This document shows positions 8,547 to 18,104 of a stretch of DNA of 64,000 bases, in pieces. Source of the stretch: Methanomassiliicoccales archaeon. Its GTDB lineage: Archaea; Thermoplasmatota; Thermoplasmata; RBG-16-68-12; SOIM01. How positions within the stretch are numbered: position 1 is the stretch's first letter; each line of letters opens with the position of its first letter. The notes under the pieces are model-generated. The model was not told the DNA's origin. It did not search any database and was given only the letters and a program-made list of their open reading frames with translations. Position numbers and translations under genes: made by a program. The stretch is taken from contig SOIM01000012.1 of the NCBI GenBank assembly GCA_004377185.1, positions 1 to 64,000 of the forward strand, written 5' to 3'.

Positions 8547-10235
8547 CTAAATATCTGTTATCTCAAGCTTACAAGCCGGCGATAATCTTTCTCTCAGGTT
8601 TTGAGCTAGGTAGGCTCCTATGTAGGCAAGAAAGCATAAAGGTAGAAATAAAATAGCGAACACGATGAGAAAATAAGCAAGGATTCTTATGATAAAAGCT
8701 GCACTTATCACTAACCCCATATTCAGAGGGAACGATCCCAAAGAAACAAGAATCAGAATCGAGAACAAAATTGCGCCTGCTACTATCCCAGAAAGGATTA
8801 TCTCAGCGCGCCATCTATACCCGATAATGTAGCATACTAATCCAGAGGCAAAAGAGGCTATCAATATCGCTTCAAGTGGCTTCCCAAACAATAAGATCGG
8901 AACGAAAAAGAATGCTGTGGGAACGCTGATAAAAGCGCCTTTTCTTACTTCAATCCAATCGAGATCTAGAAGCCAACCGAAACATTTCTTGAAGGCTCTC
9001 CTTAATCTATGCTTCTGAGCTGCAAACGTCTGTATAAAGTTGTAGACGGAGTGAAGGTGTACATGGAGCCATAATCCGGGCTTCCATGATGCATAAGCTC
9101 TCCACATAATATATTCATCAATTAACGTGCTAACGACAAATAAAGCCATAACCGAAATGATACTGAGAATGAATGCAGATAGCAAATCGAAGACTATAAT
9201 AGCACCTCTAGGATTCCATTTCATCATGTCTTCCATGAAGCCTGTAGGCAAAAGCATCCAGAAGGGTGAAGAGTAAACGTAAACGTAACCTTCATAAGTT
9301 CCTGCTGAGCTTCCATAAGGAACATAAGCCGCAACGTTTCTGCTTTTTGTATCACCAGATTGTAGCGTGTAAACACTCTCATTAACATAGATATATGCTG
9401 TAATGTTTCCCTCAGCGAACGCAACGAATCTGAGGGGCAAGAGTGTTGGGTTAATCGCATCATATTCCCTTATTTCCCTTCCCCCATCACCCAAAGTCCC
9501 GAAGTTCACACTTGACTCTGGGACATTACCGAAGGTTTCAACGCCTAGAGATGTGCTCCTGCGATCATAAGCAAAAAGTGCTGTAAGAAGCAAGAGGATA
9601 ATGAATATTGTTATTGCATAAGCAAACACGCGTCTATATCGCAACCTTTCCGGTCCGAAAAGAAGCGCGGTTAGTCTGTTTTTCTCATCCTTCTTTTCCC
9701 GCCATGCAATGAGAGCAGCAAACACGAGCAAACCTGTCACAGTAAAGCATATAATAGCAACAGCGATGATTTTGCCTTGTGATTCCTCACCCCAAAGCCA
9801 AAGATTACCTATGTACGGTATCCTTAAAGGCTCTTGCTTGATTGATAAAACCTTTCCTTTGATGCGTTGCTCCCCTATAAATGGCTCAGGAGCATGAGGT
9901 CCTTTTTGGTCTGTATAGTTATTTGCATCGCCCTTAGTCTCAAAATATATTTTGCCGTTTATTGAAGTGACGTTTACGACCCTATGAATAACCAAAGCAT
10001 CATGACGGAGATAACTCTCATAAACGATAATATCACCAATTCTAATTTCCTCAAGCTTGACAGGCACCCACGTGACGATATCGCCTCTATGAAGCGTAGG
10101 CTCCATACTATCGCCCATAACAACTGAAGTTGGACTTTGGTTGCCTGTACCAGTAAACAACAAGTGGCTGAAAATTATGAGAACTACAGCTACGAATAAC
10201 ACATTATAGAGAATGGACTTGAGCTTAAGTTTCAT
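8547..10235 (-). CDS. Signal peptidase I (archaeal/Sec11-type, SipW-like) with long multi-TM C-terminal extension
   Basis: SVVMGDSMEPTLHRGDIV, RIGDIIVYE, DALVIHRVV motifs; C-terminal ~350 aa with extracellular beta-like stretch and TM helices. Confidence 0.85.
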   Translation of the reverse strand: MKLKLKSILYNVLFVAVVLIIFSHLLFTGTGNQSPTSVVMGDSMEPTLHRGDIVTWVPVKLEEIRIGDIIVYESYLRHDALVIHRVVNVTSINGKIYFETKGDANNYTDQKGPHAPEPFIGEQRIKGKVLSIKQEPLRIPYIGNLWLWGEESQGKIIAVAIICFTVTGLLVFAALIAWREKKDEKNRLTALLFGPERLRYRRVFAYAITIFIILLLLTALFAYDRRSTSLGVETFGNVPESSVNFGTLGDGGREIREYDAINPTLLPLRFVAFAEGNITAYIYVNESVYTLQSGDTKSRNVAAYVPYGSSAGTYEGYVYVYSSPFWMLLPTGFMEDMMKWNPRGAIIVFDLLSAFILSIISVMALFVVSTLIDEYIMWRAYASWKPGLWLHVHLHSVYNFIQTFAAQKHRLRRAFKKCFGWLLDLDWIEVRKGAFISVPTAFFFVPILLFGKPLEAILIASFASGLVCYIIGYRWRAEIILSGIVAGAILFSILILVSLGSFPLNMGLVISAAFIIRILAYFLIVFAILFLPLCFLAYIGAYLAQNLRERLSPACKLEITDI

Positions 10236-10332
10236 TTCTCATCCGCGCCTCTTCCTCCGCATCTGTATTCTGAGTTTTATTTGAATTTGAAAGAATAAAA
10301 AAAGAAAGAAAGTTGGGTTTGGATTAGCTTAT

Positions 10333-11064
10333 CTAGGATATCTCAGATGTTGCCTCGAACTCGAAGTATATCGTACCGCTCAAGGAAGCTGCAGTAGCAC
10401 TAGATGGAATTATCAAGCCTACCTCCACCCATACGTAATCGGCTGTACCGTTAACTGCTTCCTTTGTATTGCCTGTATCATCCGTAGCGTCGAACTTCCA
10501 TCCGTAGTATGTACTGTCCCATGTTGCGTCCAGCGTCGTAGTACCGTCGCTGTATGTATTTGTGCTCTGATCGCCAGCTACTAATACCCAATAGTGTGTC
10601 GTAGAGCCGCTGGAACCGTCCCACATCGTCTTGTAGTCACTAGATGCTTCCTGCTTACTGCTGTCGGCTGTGAAAGCTTCGTTACACGTCTTCTGTGCGT
10701 GCTCGTGCACATAGATATACATGTAGTCCTTGCCTGTACCTGTGACAACAACCTTGTCCAATGTTATCGAATATGCTTCTTCGTTCACTATTGCAAATGC
10801 AGCTGTGTAGGTCTTGTTCGTTGCTTGTGCCCATTTTCCTAGACTTATGGAATACGTCTTGTTGTCAGAGCTGTAGATCAGCGGCTTTGATGTATCTGTA
10901 GGACTTGTATCTCTTGATAGCCAATGCACGTAGTTGTCGGATGTAGTTATTTCGTAGTCCCAAGAGACTTGTATCACACCGTATTGCGTTGCCAAGACTG
11001 TCGATATTGCCACTAGCATTGCCAGACCGATGAGCGTTTTCTTGCGCAATCTCAACTTTTTCAC
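10333..11064 (-). CDS. Secreted TasA/camelysin-like (archaeal bundling pilus-type) protein
   Basis: N-term signal RLRKKTLIGLAMLVAISTVLATQYGVIQVSW; ISLGKWAQATNKTYTAAFAIVNEEAYSITLDKVVVTG; upstream of signal peptidase on same strand; strong RBS (AAAGGAGGTG), real start may be an internal TTG. Confidence 0.65.
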   Translation of the reverse strand: MKKLRLRKKTLIGLAMLVAISTVLATQYGVIQVSWDYEITTSDNYVHWLSRDTSPTDTSKPLIYSSDNKTYSISLGKWAQATNKTYTAAFAIVNEEAYSITLDKVVVTGTGKDYMYIYVHEHAQKTCNEAFTADSSKQEASSDYKTMWDGSSGSTTHYWVLVAGDQSTNTYSDGTTTLDATWDSTYYGWKFDATDDTGNTKEAVNGTADYVWVEVGLIIPSSATAASLSGTIYFEFEATSEIS

Positions 11065-11114
11065 CTCCTTTTTGTTATATTCGTTTCCTACTTTGAGAGA
11101 CTAACTTTTAGGGC

Positions 11115-11128
11115 GAGTATATATAAAG
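11115..11128 (-). promoter_or_regulatory. TATA box for TasA-like gene
   Basis: minus strand CTTTATATATACTC, ~50-60 bp upstream of the RBS/start. Confidence 0.6.
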
Positions 11129-11224
11129 ATATGATACGATTATCAGCAATGAGACGAGGGGAGTGTGAAAGTGATAAGGGTCAAACTGCAAAGGACCCAT
11201 TTTCCTCAGCGCTTGTCAGAAGGG

Positions 11225-11876
11225 GGTGGGATGTATCCTGTTACAGCGAACGGTGGAGTGGATTAGAGCTAAGAGAATTTCTGTGCGCCAGAGGAAGGAT
11301 GATGGCGTAGGAGCACTTGCAGCATTGCTTTACTATCCGGGTCTTTCTTGCAGGAAGACCAGAGATGCGTTGAGGGAATAGGTGGATGTCTCTCACGAAG
11401 CAATCAGACAGTGGTACCATAGGATCAGAGATGTCTTCCCTGAGTCAAGGAGAGAGCGTAGAAGAATGGTACCCATAGATGAGACAAAGATCAAAGATAG
11501 AGAAAAATTGATGTATCTGTGGGCGATGGACACAGACACTAGAGAGATTCTCTCTGTCTATCTGTCCACTGCAAGAAGCGGACTAGACACGCTGAGATCT
11601 CTCAAAAAGACAATGAGATACTGCAGGAACAAGCCACTCGTACTGATAGATAGAGGCCCATGGTATCCATGGGCATTGCAGAGATATGGATTGAAGTGGA
11701 GACATGAGACATTTGGAGAGAGGAATCCAAGAGAGCAGTGGTTTGGTATAGTTATGCATCGAACCAAGAGATTTTGGAACAAGTTTCCTCATAGTTCCAT
11801 GAATTCCACCTTTTCGTGGATGTTGTCATTCATGGCTATATACAATTCATGGAGGTGTCATGTTGACACATTCTGA
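11225..11876 (+). pseudogene. DDE transposase interrupted by in-frame TAG
   Basis: RISVRQRKDDGVGALAALLYYPGLSCRKTRDALRE*VDVSHEAIRQWYHRI...IDETKI...DRGPWYPWALQRYGLKWRHETFGERN; TAG at 11379-11381. Confidence 0.75.
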
Positions 11877-11957
11877 TAGCCACGCCGAAAAGTACAAATA
11901 TGGGTGTTGAGGACATTACCAATCCTGAGAATCATTTATGATAATAGAGGGTAAAAC

Positions 11958-12998
11958 ATGCCTTCTGTTCGAACGATATCAGACAAAATAAGAGGCTTTA
12001 TCCGGTCTTCGTGGCAAAGAAGTACTATTGGTAAGGAAGTCTACTTTGAGGACACAGGTGAAAAACTAGGCATTGTTTTTGATGCAGTAAGAGGAAGGGA
12101 TGGCGAAGTTGTTGGATATAACATAAAGGATGAGAATTCAGAAGCAATGATGGATTTTCCAGTCGAGCGGTTTGAGGAAAACGCCCGAGGCTTGATTTTT
12201 CGACCTCTATGGTATACCGAAGCAAAAGAGCTGATTAGTCAATTAGAATTTCAGCCGTCGATTATACCCGAACTTACTGAGATGGTGCTAGATGGCGATA
12301 TGTCAAAGGAAAGCCTGTATGAAGTAATGGCGCACTCACACCCTAATCTCAAACGATTTGTCGACGAAGCAATAACTCTGAGAGAAGTGTTAAGAATCAA
12401 ACTTGAAGCTTTGGAAATCTCTGGATTGGGGTTGAGAAATGAGGTTGGCGAGCTGGCTGAAAAAAGGTTGTTAGGCGAAAACAAAAGAAGAGATTTCGCA
12501 AGAGCATTGTTAGCGTTGAGACGGAAAACAAGGATAGTGAATATAAGCATCAAGCGGTGCAGAGAGTTGTTACTTAGGTTAGATCGTTCGCCTTTTGTAC
12601 CCAAGGAAGGGTTACATGGCACAACGGAATTGAGAGGAAGCGCACTACCAGCACAAGCAATGTGTCCGTTTTATGGTTTGAGCGAGCACTTAGAGAGCAT
12701 GTGCCCTTTTGCAGAGGAGGTTATAGAGAAAGAAAGAGAAGAAGTAGAAAAAGAAGAAGCGAAAGCCGAAGTTCCGATGAAGCGATGTTTTGCCTGCGAT
12801 GCAACCCTCGATGCTGAGGCTACAGGATGTGACGTATGTGGTGTCGAACTTGCCGAAGGTAGAGAGAAGATTGTTTGCTCGCTATGCGGCTTCGCACCCC
12901 CTCTAGAGGCAAAAGAATGTCCACAATGCGGTGCAAGATTCATTGAGGAAGAAGAGCCTAAGAAGTTACCTTCTGAAAAGGAGAAGTACAAAGGCTAG
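11958..12998 (+). CDS. PRC-barrel-like protein with C-terminal zinc ribbons
   Basis: N-term GKEVYFEDTGEKLGIVFDAVRGRDGEVVGYNIKD; C-term CFACDATLDAEATGCDVCG and CSLCGFAPPLEAKECPQCG. Confidence 0.7.
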   Translation: MPSVRTISDKIRGFIRSSWQRSTIGKEVYFEDTGEKLGIVFDAVRGRDGEVVGYNIKDENSEAMMDFPVERFEENARGLIFRPLWYTEAKELISQLEFQPSIIPELTEMVLDGDMSKESLYEVMAHSHPNLKRFVDEAITLREVLRIKLEALEISGLGLRNEVGELAEKRLLGENKRRDFARALLALRRKTRIVNISIKRCRELLLRLDRSPFVPKEGLHGTTELRGSALPAQAMCPFYGLSEHLESMCPFAEEVIEKEREEVEKEEAKAEVPMKRCFACDATLDAEATGCDVCGVELAEGREKIVCSLCGFAPPLEAKECPQCGARFIEEEEPKKLPSEKEKYKG

Positions 12999-13137
12999 GT
13001 AGCTAGAGAGGACGTTAGAAAAAGAAGTTGAAGTGAAACCAGTTGCTAATAATGTGAAGTCGGAGTTGAGACCACAACAATCAATGGGAAAGTATGGTTG
13101 AATGATACGTGATGAGAGGAGAAAAGGAGAAAAATGC

Positions 13138-14052
13138 ATGAAAAAAGCACTTATGCTTGCTTTCTTGCTTGCAGTCTCGTGCACGCTCTCTTTTGCTTAC
13201 GGCACTCAATACGCCATCACCGAGGCGAACTATGAGTATGAGATCGTAGAGCAGGAAAACAAAACACTTTATCTCCACAACAATAGTGGAGAGTATATCC
13301 TAAACACAACGAAAGGCTCGTCAGAAGAAACAACAAACTACACAATCAACACAGATGCATACCGTGCTTGGACGCAAAAGCCAAGTTTTGCTGGTAGTTT
13401 TAACATAGTTAATATTTGCACTGCCCATCTTTTCATCGAACCAATAAATGATGGGGCGTATTGGCCTGATGTGACAGTGAACATGACCTACAACGACGAT
13501 ACTTGGCTCGATACCGAGACCATAGGCGACATCTCAACTACTAGCTGGTACAATTTTACGCTCCATATAGATCGAAGTGCCGTAATTGTGCATTACAATA
13601 AGAACATAACGCTAAACATCTCAGCAAGTTCAGAGGGCGGTGCACCTTCAATTAAGGTTTATTATGACTCCGCCACAAGGGATTCTAGGCTGAATCTTAC
13701 TACTAGCACATATGTTGATGTCGATTGGATCAAGACTTACAATGGCGGCATAGAGACTTCTGAGTTTGGCGTGTTGGATGTCATCACTGTCAAAGCAAAC
13801 ATCTCAGACCCTATAGGCTCTTATGATATAACGGAAGCGAAGATAACAATAAGAGATCCGAACGGTGATGATGTCGTAACAAATGCTACTATGACGCTCG
13901 AGCAGATAGATCCTAGCGATCCGTCGGCATGGAAGCGCTTCACTTATGATGCAGGACCTTATGGGACTACTGGGACATATTCCGTGTTTGTTTTTGGGCA
14001 CGAATCTAATGGTGTTTCAAGTTACAAAACAACAACATTTACCGTAAGCTGA
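13138..14052 (+). CDS. Secreted beta-rich surface protein
   Basis: Signal peptide MKKALMLAFLLAVSCTLSFAYG; many N-x-S/T sequons; C-term Ig/FN-like strand pattern; start preceded by GAAAAGGAG. Confidence 0.7.
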   Translation: MKKALMLAFLLAVSCTLSFAYGTQYAITEANYEYEIVEQENKTLYLHNNSGEYILNTTKGSSEETTNYTINTDAYRAWTQKPSFAGSFNIVNICTAHLFIEPINDGAYWPDVTVNMTYNDDTWLDTETIGDISTTSWYNFTLHIDRSAVIVHYNKNITLNISASSEGGAPSIKVYYDSATRDSRLNLTTSTYVDVDWIKTYNGGIETSEFGVLDVITVKANISDPIGSYDITEAKITIRDPNGDDVVTNATMTLEQIDPSDPSAWKRFTYDAGPYGTTGTYSVFVFGHESNGVSSYKTTTFTVS

Positions 14053-14251
14053 ATCTTTGGGTTATTAACAGTTCTATGGCATTACCTAGAATACAGAACT
14101 AGAGAGGTCGATCTGTTCTGAATAGGCAAGAAATGTCTGAAATCCCTCGTGAAATGGGCTCGATTTACGAACGCTATCTCTCTTCTTTTTGTCTTCTTTC
14201 ATAGGGAAGGAAGACATTTTCTTCCTGTCAGAAGTCAAACGGAGAGATTAT

Positions 14252-14260
14252 GTTTATATA
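14252..14260 (+). promoter_or_regulatory. TATA box upstream of hairpin/RAM-domain gene
   Basis: GTTTATATA. Confidence 0.5.
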
Positions 14261-14310
14261 CAGCGACTTCTAATTTACTCTTAGTTATCTAAGCATCCCT
14301 CCACAACGAA

Positions 14311-14361
14311 GAGGCCGTTCACACCCTGATTTTTCATCAGACCGGCCTCACCCCCTTTTTT
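14311..14361 (+). ncRNA. Leader hairpin or small RNA ending in a T-run
   Basis: GAGGCCG(14311-14317)...CTGAT-TTTTC-ATCAG...CGGCCTC(14343-14349), then CCCCC and T6 (14356-14361). Confidence 0.5.
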
Positions 14362-14468
14362 CCAATGAATTGGACAACCATATTGCTATCAATCTTGATA
14401 ATGGAGAGAATCGTTTTTTATGCGCTTCCTTTATTTTTCAAAAAAGACAAGAGCGGAGGCAAGGAGAG

Positions 14469-14963
14469 ATGACGAATCTATCTGGAAGAAGCATAATATT
14501 GTTGAAGGTGTTTCCCGATCAACTGGGGAACGCCCATAGAGAGATATCAAGAATGCCGAATGTGACAAACGTGTGGCCCATATTGGGCTCCTATGATCTT
14601 CTTGTGTCTGCTGGGTTTTCGGACTACGAAGGTCTCAGAAATCTCGTCGGAGAGATGAGGTCCAAACCTTATTGCCAGGAATGCAAGGTCCATCCGGGAT
14701 TCATGGATTGGGAGAGGGAAGGAGCAAGGGATACGCCTATGAAAGGATGGGTATTCATAGACACTGCGGATTTCGATTCCACATTTGAAGAATTGAAGAA
14801 GATAGACAAAGTAAACTACGTCGTCTCCATCTCGGGCGAGTACAACATGGTTGCAGGCCTCGGTGTGGAAGGATTTCAGGAATACGGAAACATTCTCAGG
14901 AACAACGTGCTCACGATACCTGGGGTGAGAAGGACGGAAACATACACTCATACGCCTGAATAA
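14469..14963 (+). CDS. Lrp/AsnC ligand-binding (RAM) domain protein, two tandem domains, no HTH
   Basis: SIILLKVFPDQLGNAHREISRMPNVTNVWPILGSYDLLVSAGFSDYEGL and GWVFIDTADFDSTFEELKKIDKVNYVVSISGEYNMVAGLG. Confidence 0.75.
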   Translation: MTNLSGRSIILLKVFPDQLGNAHREISRMPNVTNVWPILGSYDLLVSAGFSDYEGLRNLVGEMRSKPYCQECKVHPGFMDWEREGARDTPMKGWVFIDTADFDSTFEELKKIDKVNYVVSISGEYNMVAGLGVEGFQEYGNILRNNVLTIPGVRRTETYTHTPE

Positions 14964-15024
14964 GGTCTGTAGTGGGCGTCTTTCACAATCAAGAAGAGCC
15001 TGAAACAAAGTCGTAGAGGAGAGC

Positions 15025-15588
15025 ATGACAAGCCGAGAAGAGATGACCACCAAAATCTGTCTGGTAGGAGACTCAGCTGTAGGCAAGACGAGCCTCGTAA
15101 GGAGATATGTTTTCGACGTGTTCGACGATAGATACCTCACGACATTGGGAACGAAAGTGACCAAAAGGGAATTGGTTCTCCCCTATTCCGAGTTGGAACT
15201 TGAAGTGGATGTGAAGTTGCTTATTTTCGACATCATCGGAGAGAAGGTGTTCAGACGATTGTTGAGGGAGGCTTACTTTCAAGGAGCGAAGGGGCTCATG
15301 GCCGTCTGCGATGTCACCAGAGGAGAGACTCTGGATAGCCTCGAAGACTGGATAGACAATGCCTACGAAGTGACAGGAATAGTTCCCTTGCATCTCTTGG
15401 CAAACAAGTCAGACCTCAAGGTTGATATTGTGGTGTCGGAGAGAGAGGTTAGCCAGGTTTCTGGAGCTTTTGATTCTCCCTATGATTTTACAAGTGCCAA
15501 GACCGGAGAGAACGTGGAAAAGGTATTCGAGCTCATCGCCAAGAGATTGGTAACCCGGGCGATTGGCCGTAGATACGGAGATCGATAA
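15025..15588 (+). CDS. Ras/Rab-like small GTPase
   Basis: P-loop GDSAVGKTS; DIIGEK (DxxG); NKSD; TSAKTG; ~187 aa. Confidence 0.85.
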   Translation: MTSREEMTTKICLVGDSAVGKTSLVRRYVFDVFDDRYLTTLGTKVTKRELVLPYSELELEVDVKLLIFDIIGEKVFRRLLREAYFQGAKGLMAVCDVTRGETLDSLEDWIDNAYEVTGIVPLHLLANKSDLKVDIVVSEREVSQVSGAFDSPYDFTSAKTGENVEKVFELIAKRLVTRAIGRRYGDR

Positions 15589-15686
15589 CATGATTCCGAA
15601 GCATATCTTCCCTGTTTCCGTGACCGCCGAGCATCCTATCTCTGAGAAGTTTATCGAATCCCGTGTGTCTGAGGATTGAAGGATAT

Positions 15687-15995
15687 ATGAAAGAAAGTGG
15701 AGGAGGAGAGGAAAATTCCCAAAAGGCTGTCCAGGGACCCCCATCCTCGGCAGTCGAAAGTATTCTTTCTCCTCTGTCTTCCACCCGACTTGACAAGAGG
15801 GATTCGGAAATCCTCTCTCTTGCAAGAGATCGCCCGACCACCTTGGTAAACATATCTGAGAGAATGGATATTTCTTTTGTTGAATGTCTGGAAAGGGCGC
15901 AGAGGCTTCAGCGTATGGGTCTCCTCAGGAAACTTGATGACCCACTTCGTTCCGACGGCCTCTTTCTTTACCTTGCGGTCCAGCGAGAGATTTGA
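15687..15995 (+). CDS. Small winged-helix-like protein
   Basis: DSEILSLARDRPTTLVNISERMDISFVECLERAQRLQRMGLLRKLDD. Confidence 0.5.
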   Translation: MKESGGGEENSQKAVQGPPSSAVESILSPLSSTRLDKRDSEILSLARDRPTTLVNISERMDISFVECLERAQRLQRMGLLRKLDDPLRSDGLFLYLAVQREI

Positions 15996-16095
15996 TTGGC
16001 TCAACCGCATACCGAGAACTTGGTAAGATCTGTGCAATGGTTCCTCCAGACGTAGGAGCTCTCACTCAAGAGATTAGGAAATATCTCGGATGAGG

Positions 16096-16455
16096 CTAAT
16101 GACCTTCTATGCGGAGAGCACCCAATTCGCAGGCAATGTCGTCAGTGAGCTGATATACGAACATACCTCCGCGCTTCTGTCCCTTGGGAGATTTGGGACT
16201 ATGTCGGTTCAGAAGACCTGCTTCCATGAGCTTCCTGACCTTTGCTATGCATGTCGACTGCTTCAGACCGGTAGAATAGCATATCTCTTCGATGGTGAGC
16301 GGCTGTTCCAGGGCACATGCCAGTATGAAGATGTCTGCTTCATCAACTTCAACATCGGACTTGTTATGAAAATAGCTCTTCAAATCCTCAAGATTGCCAA
16401 GGGTCTTTTCTCGATGCATTTGGCCCGGTCCCTCTGCAATACAAAATCGTCGCAT
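16096..16455 (-). CDS. Winged-helix regulator
   Basis: LEQPLTIEEICYSTGLKQSTCIAKVRKLMEAGLLNRHSPKS. Confidence 0.65.
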   Translation of the reverse strand: MRRFCIAEGPGQMHREKTLGNLEDLKSYFHNKSDVEVDEADIFILACALEQPLTIEEICYSTGLKQSTCIAKVRKLMEAGLLNRHSPKSPKGQKRGGMFVYQLTDDIACELGALRIEGH

Positions 16456-16542
16456 TGGTTACCAATAAGGATATTGTCATCATTATCAGGCGGGATAATA
16501 ATGAGAACGAACCCCTGGGTGCCAGAGGATTCACATTAGGAC

Positions 16543-16923
16543 TCAGGACTTGTACACGTATGCGACAACATCAGAGGTCGGTTTTATGCGCTTGGTGAGG
16601 TCGGTGACCAGATCGCCATCAACATATACATCGCCTCCCCTCTCTTGTAGGACCAGAAGGGTGTATGGCGAGTACATCTCCCGAATATACTTCTTCAACA
16701 CTACGCTCTTTTGAGTAAGCCAGGGGGGTTTCGTGACCTTCTTCCCGACTACGATCTCTTTCCTTCTCATCATTTGCCAATTGAGAGAAGAGAATAGCTT
16801 AAGGCTTTCGGAGTTGTCCTCAGGAATAGCAAATGATGTTTCCAGTGCTATTATCAGAATTGATAACGGTCTTGTTACCTCTCTCTCAGGAACTGATGAG
16901 AAAAGGTTGCGTCCCTCGAACAT
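16543..16923 (-). CDS. Hypothetical protein
   Basis: 126 aa ORF. Confidence 0.4.
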   Translation of the reverse strand: MFEGRNLFSSVPEREVTRPLSILIIALETSFAIPEDNSESLKLFSSLNWQMMRRKEIVVGKKVTKPPWLTQKSVVLKKYIREMYSPYTLLVLQERGGDVYVDGDLVTDLTKRIKPTSDVVAYVYKS

Positions 16924-17111
16924 GAGAAAAAAAGGGAGACCGTTCCGACCAAAAACCAGAACTGAACGGCCTCGTTGTGGAGGGATGCTTAGATAACTGG
17001 GATAGAATAGATGCGCCCCTATATAAGCGTACTTCCCGTTACCCTCATCGACTCTAACCTCCCGCTAGGGCCAGTCGAGGACCACTATGCGCCAATTTTG
17101 GGACGTGCACT

Positions 17112-17552
17112 CTAACTTTTCCAACTTTCAATTTTTTCACAGTCGTAGCATTTTCCGTTATGGATGGAGATTGTGCCACCGCATTTCGGGCATCCGTGCC
17201 TTTTCCGTTCATTTTCTAGAAAAGTGTCAATGCCGTCATACTTAATCTCATTAAGATTTTCGATTGGGCTTGTGTTGAAATTTTTTCTGTAGCGTTCATC
17301 TATATGTTCAAGTCTTTCACAGGGAAAGTCTTCGCATTCAAAGCAAAAATCTACCTCATTATTGCTAAGTTTATTGCAACGTTTTTTGAGGTAAGCGCAT
17401 TGTTTGTTGCGGGGGCGACATCCTATGCAATGACTGATCTTACCTGCCTTTTTGGGAATATTCCTTGAATAGGCTAGATAGTGACTGCAAGCTCCACAAT
17501 TAATTCCGCAAGGCGCGACCAACTCTGCCTTCTCTCTGGGCATCAAGTACAC
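17112..17552 (-). CDS. DUF3795-type cysteine-rich protein
   Basis: VAPCGINCGACSHYLAY...CIGCRP...CAYLKKRC...FCFECEDFPCERL plus C-terminal zinc ribbon. Confidence 0.75.
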   Translation of the reverse strand: MYLMPREKAELVAPCGINCGACSHYLAYSRNIPKKAGKISHCIGCRPRNKQCAYLKKRCNKLSNNEVDFCFECEDFPCERLEHIDERYRKNFNTSPIENLNEIKYDGIDTFLENERKRHGCPKCGGTISIHNGKCYDCEKIESWKS

Positions 17553-17710
17553 ATCCTTCTGCTTTTTGTGGTAGTCGCCTCCAGAAGTCCCGTATCTAGG
17601 TAAGCTTTCACCTACTTATCGTTTCCTAAATCTTCTGTGGGATCGGTGTATATCGCTCATATTAGCCCTCCCTCAATTATACTACTTCTTACCCGTACCT
17701 GCAGAGTCAA

Positions 17711-17883
17711 GAAAATGTCTCAGTTCAATGAGAACTCCGACACATTGTGATACTGGGTAGTTGTTTCTGTCACAGAATGTCCGAGTTGGTATAGCAAACT
17801 CGGACATTTCAGGTCAATTTGAGGGGTTTTTCGGGTAATATCTTCATATAGGAGGGAGAAAGGGAACACGAACTCGGACATTT
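17711..17883. repeat. Intergenic inverted-repeat cluster (AATGTCCGAGTT / AACTCGGACATT)
   Basis: Perfect 12-bp arms 17776-17787 and 17797-17808; further copy 17871-17883; degenerate pair ~17715-17745. Confidence 0.75.
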
Positions 17884-17973
17884 GGGAATCTTTGAGCTAG
17901 GTTCTGCCTATTGACCTATTCAATGTCCCTTTGCCACAACCAGAACAAACGCTGCGTGACATCGCTTCTGTCG

Positions 17974-18093
17974 TCAGTCCTCTTTCTTGCGACGTTTCAA
18001 ACCCTTCTCCAAAGTGGCCCTGACTCCAGGATCTGGTTTGACTGAGGTGATTTGACCGCCGGGCTTCTTGGGCTTCTTTCCCTCTTTGTCCAT
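17974..18093 (-). CDS. Small basic protein (39 aa), below ORF-track cutoff
   Basis: MDKEGKKPKKPGGQITSVKPDPGVRATLEKGLKRRKKED*; starts 11 nt after the stop of the upstream gene. Confidence 0.5.
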   Translation of the reverse strand: MDKEGKKPKKPGGQITSVKPDPGVRATLEKGLKRRKKED

Positions 18094-18104
18094 GATTTCC
18101 ACCC

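Noticed and set aside
12251-12991. Minus-strand ORFs over the PRC-barrel/zinc-ribbon gene
   Set aside because: Antisense frames of a well-supported coding sequence
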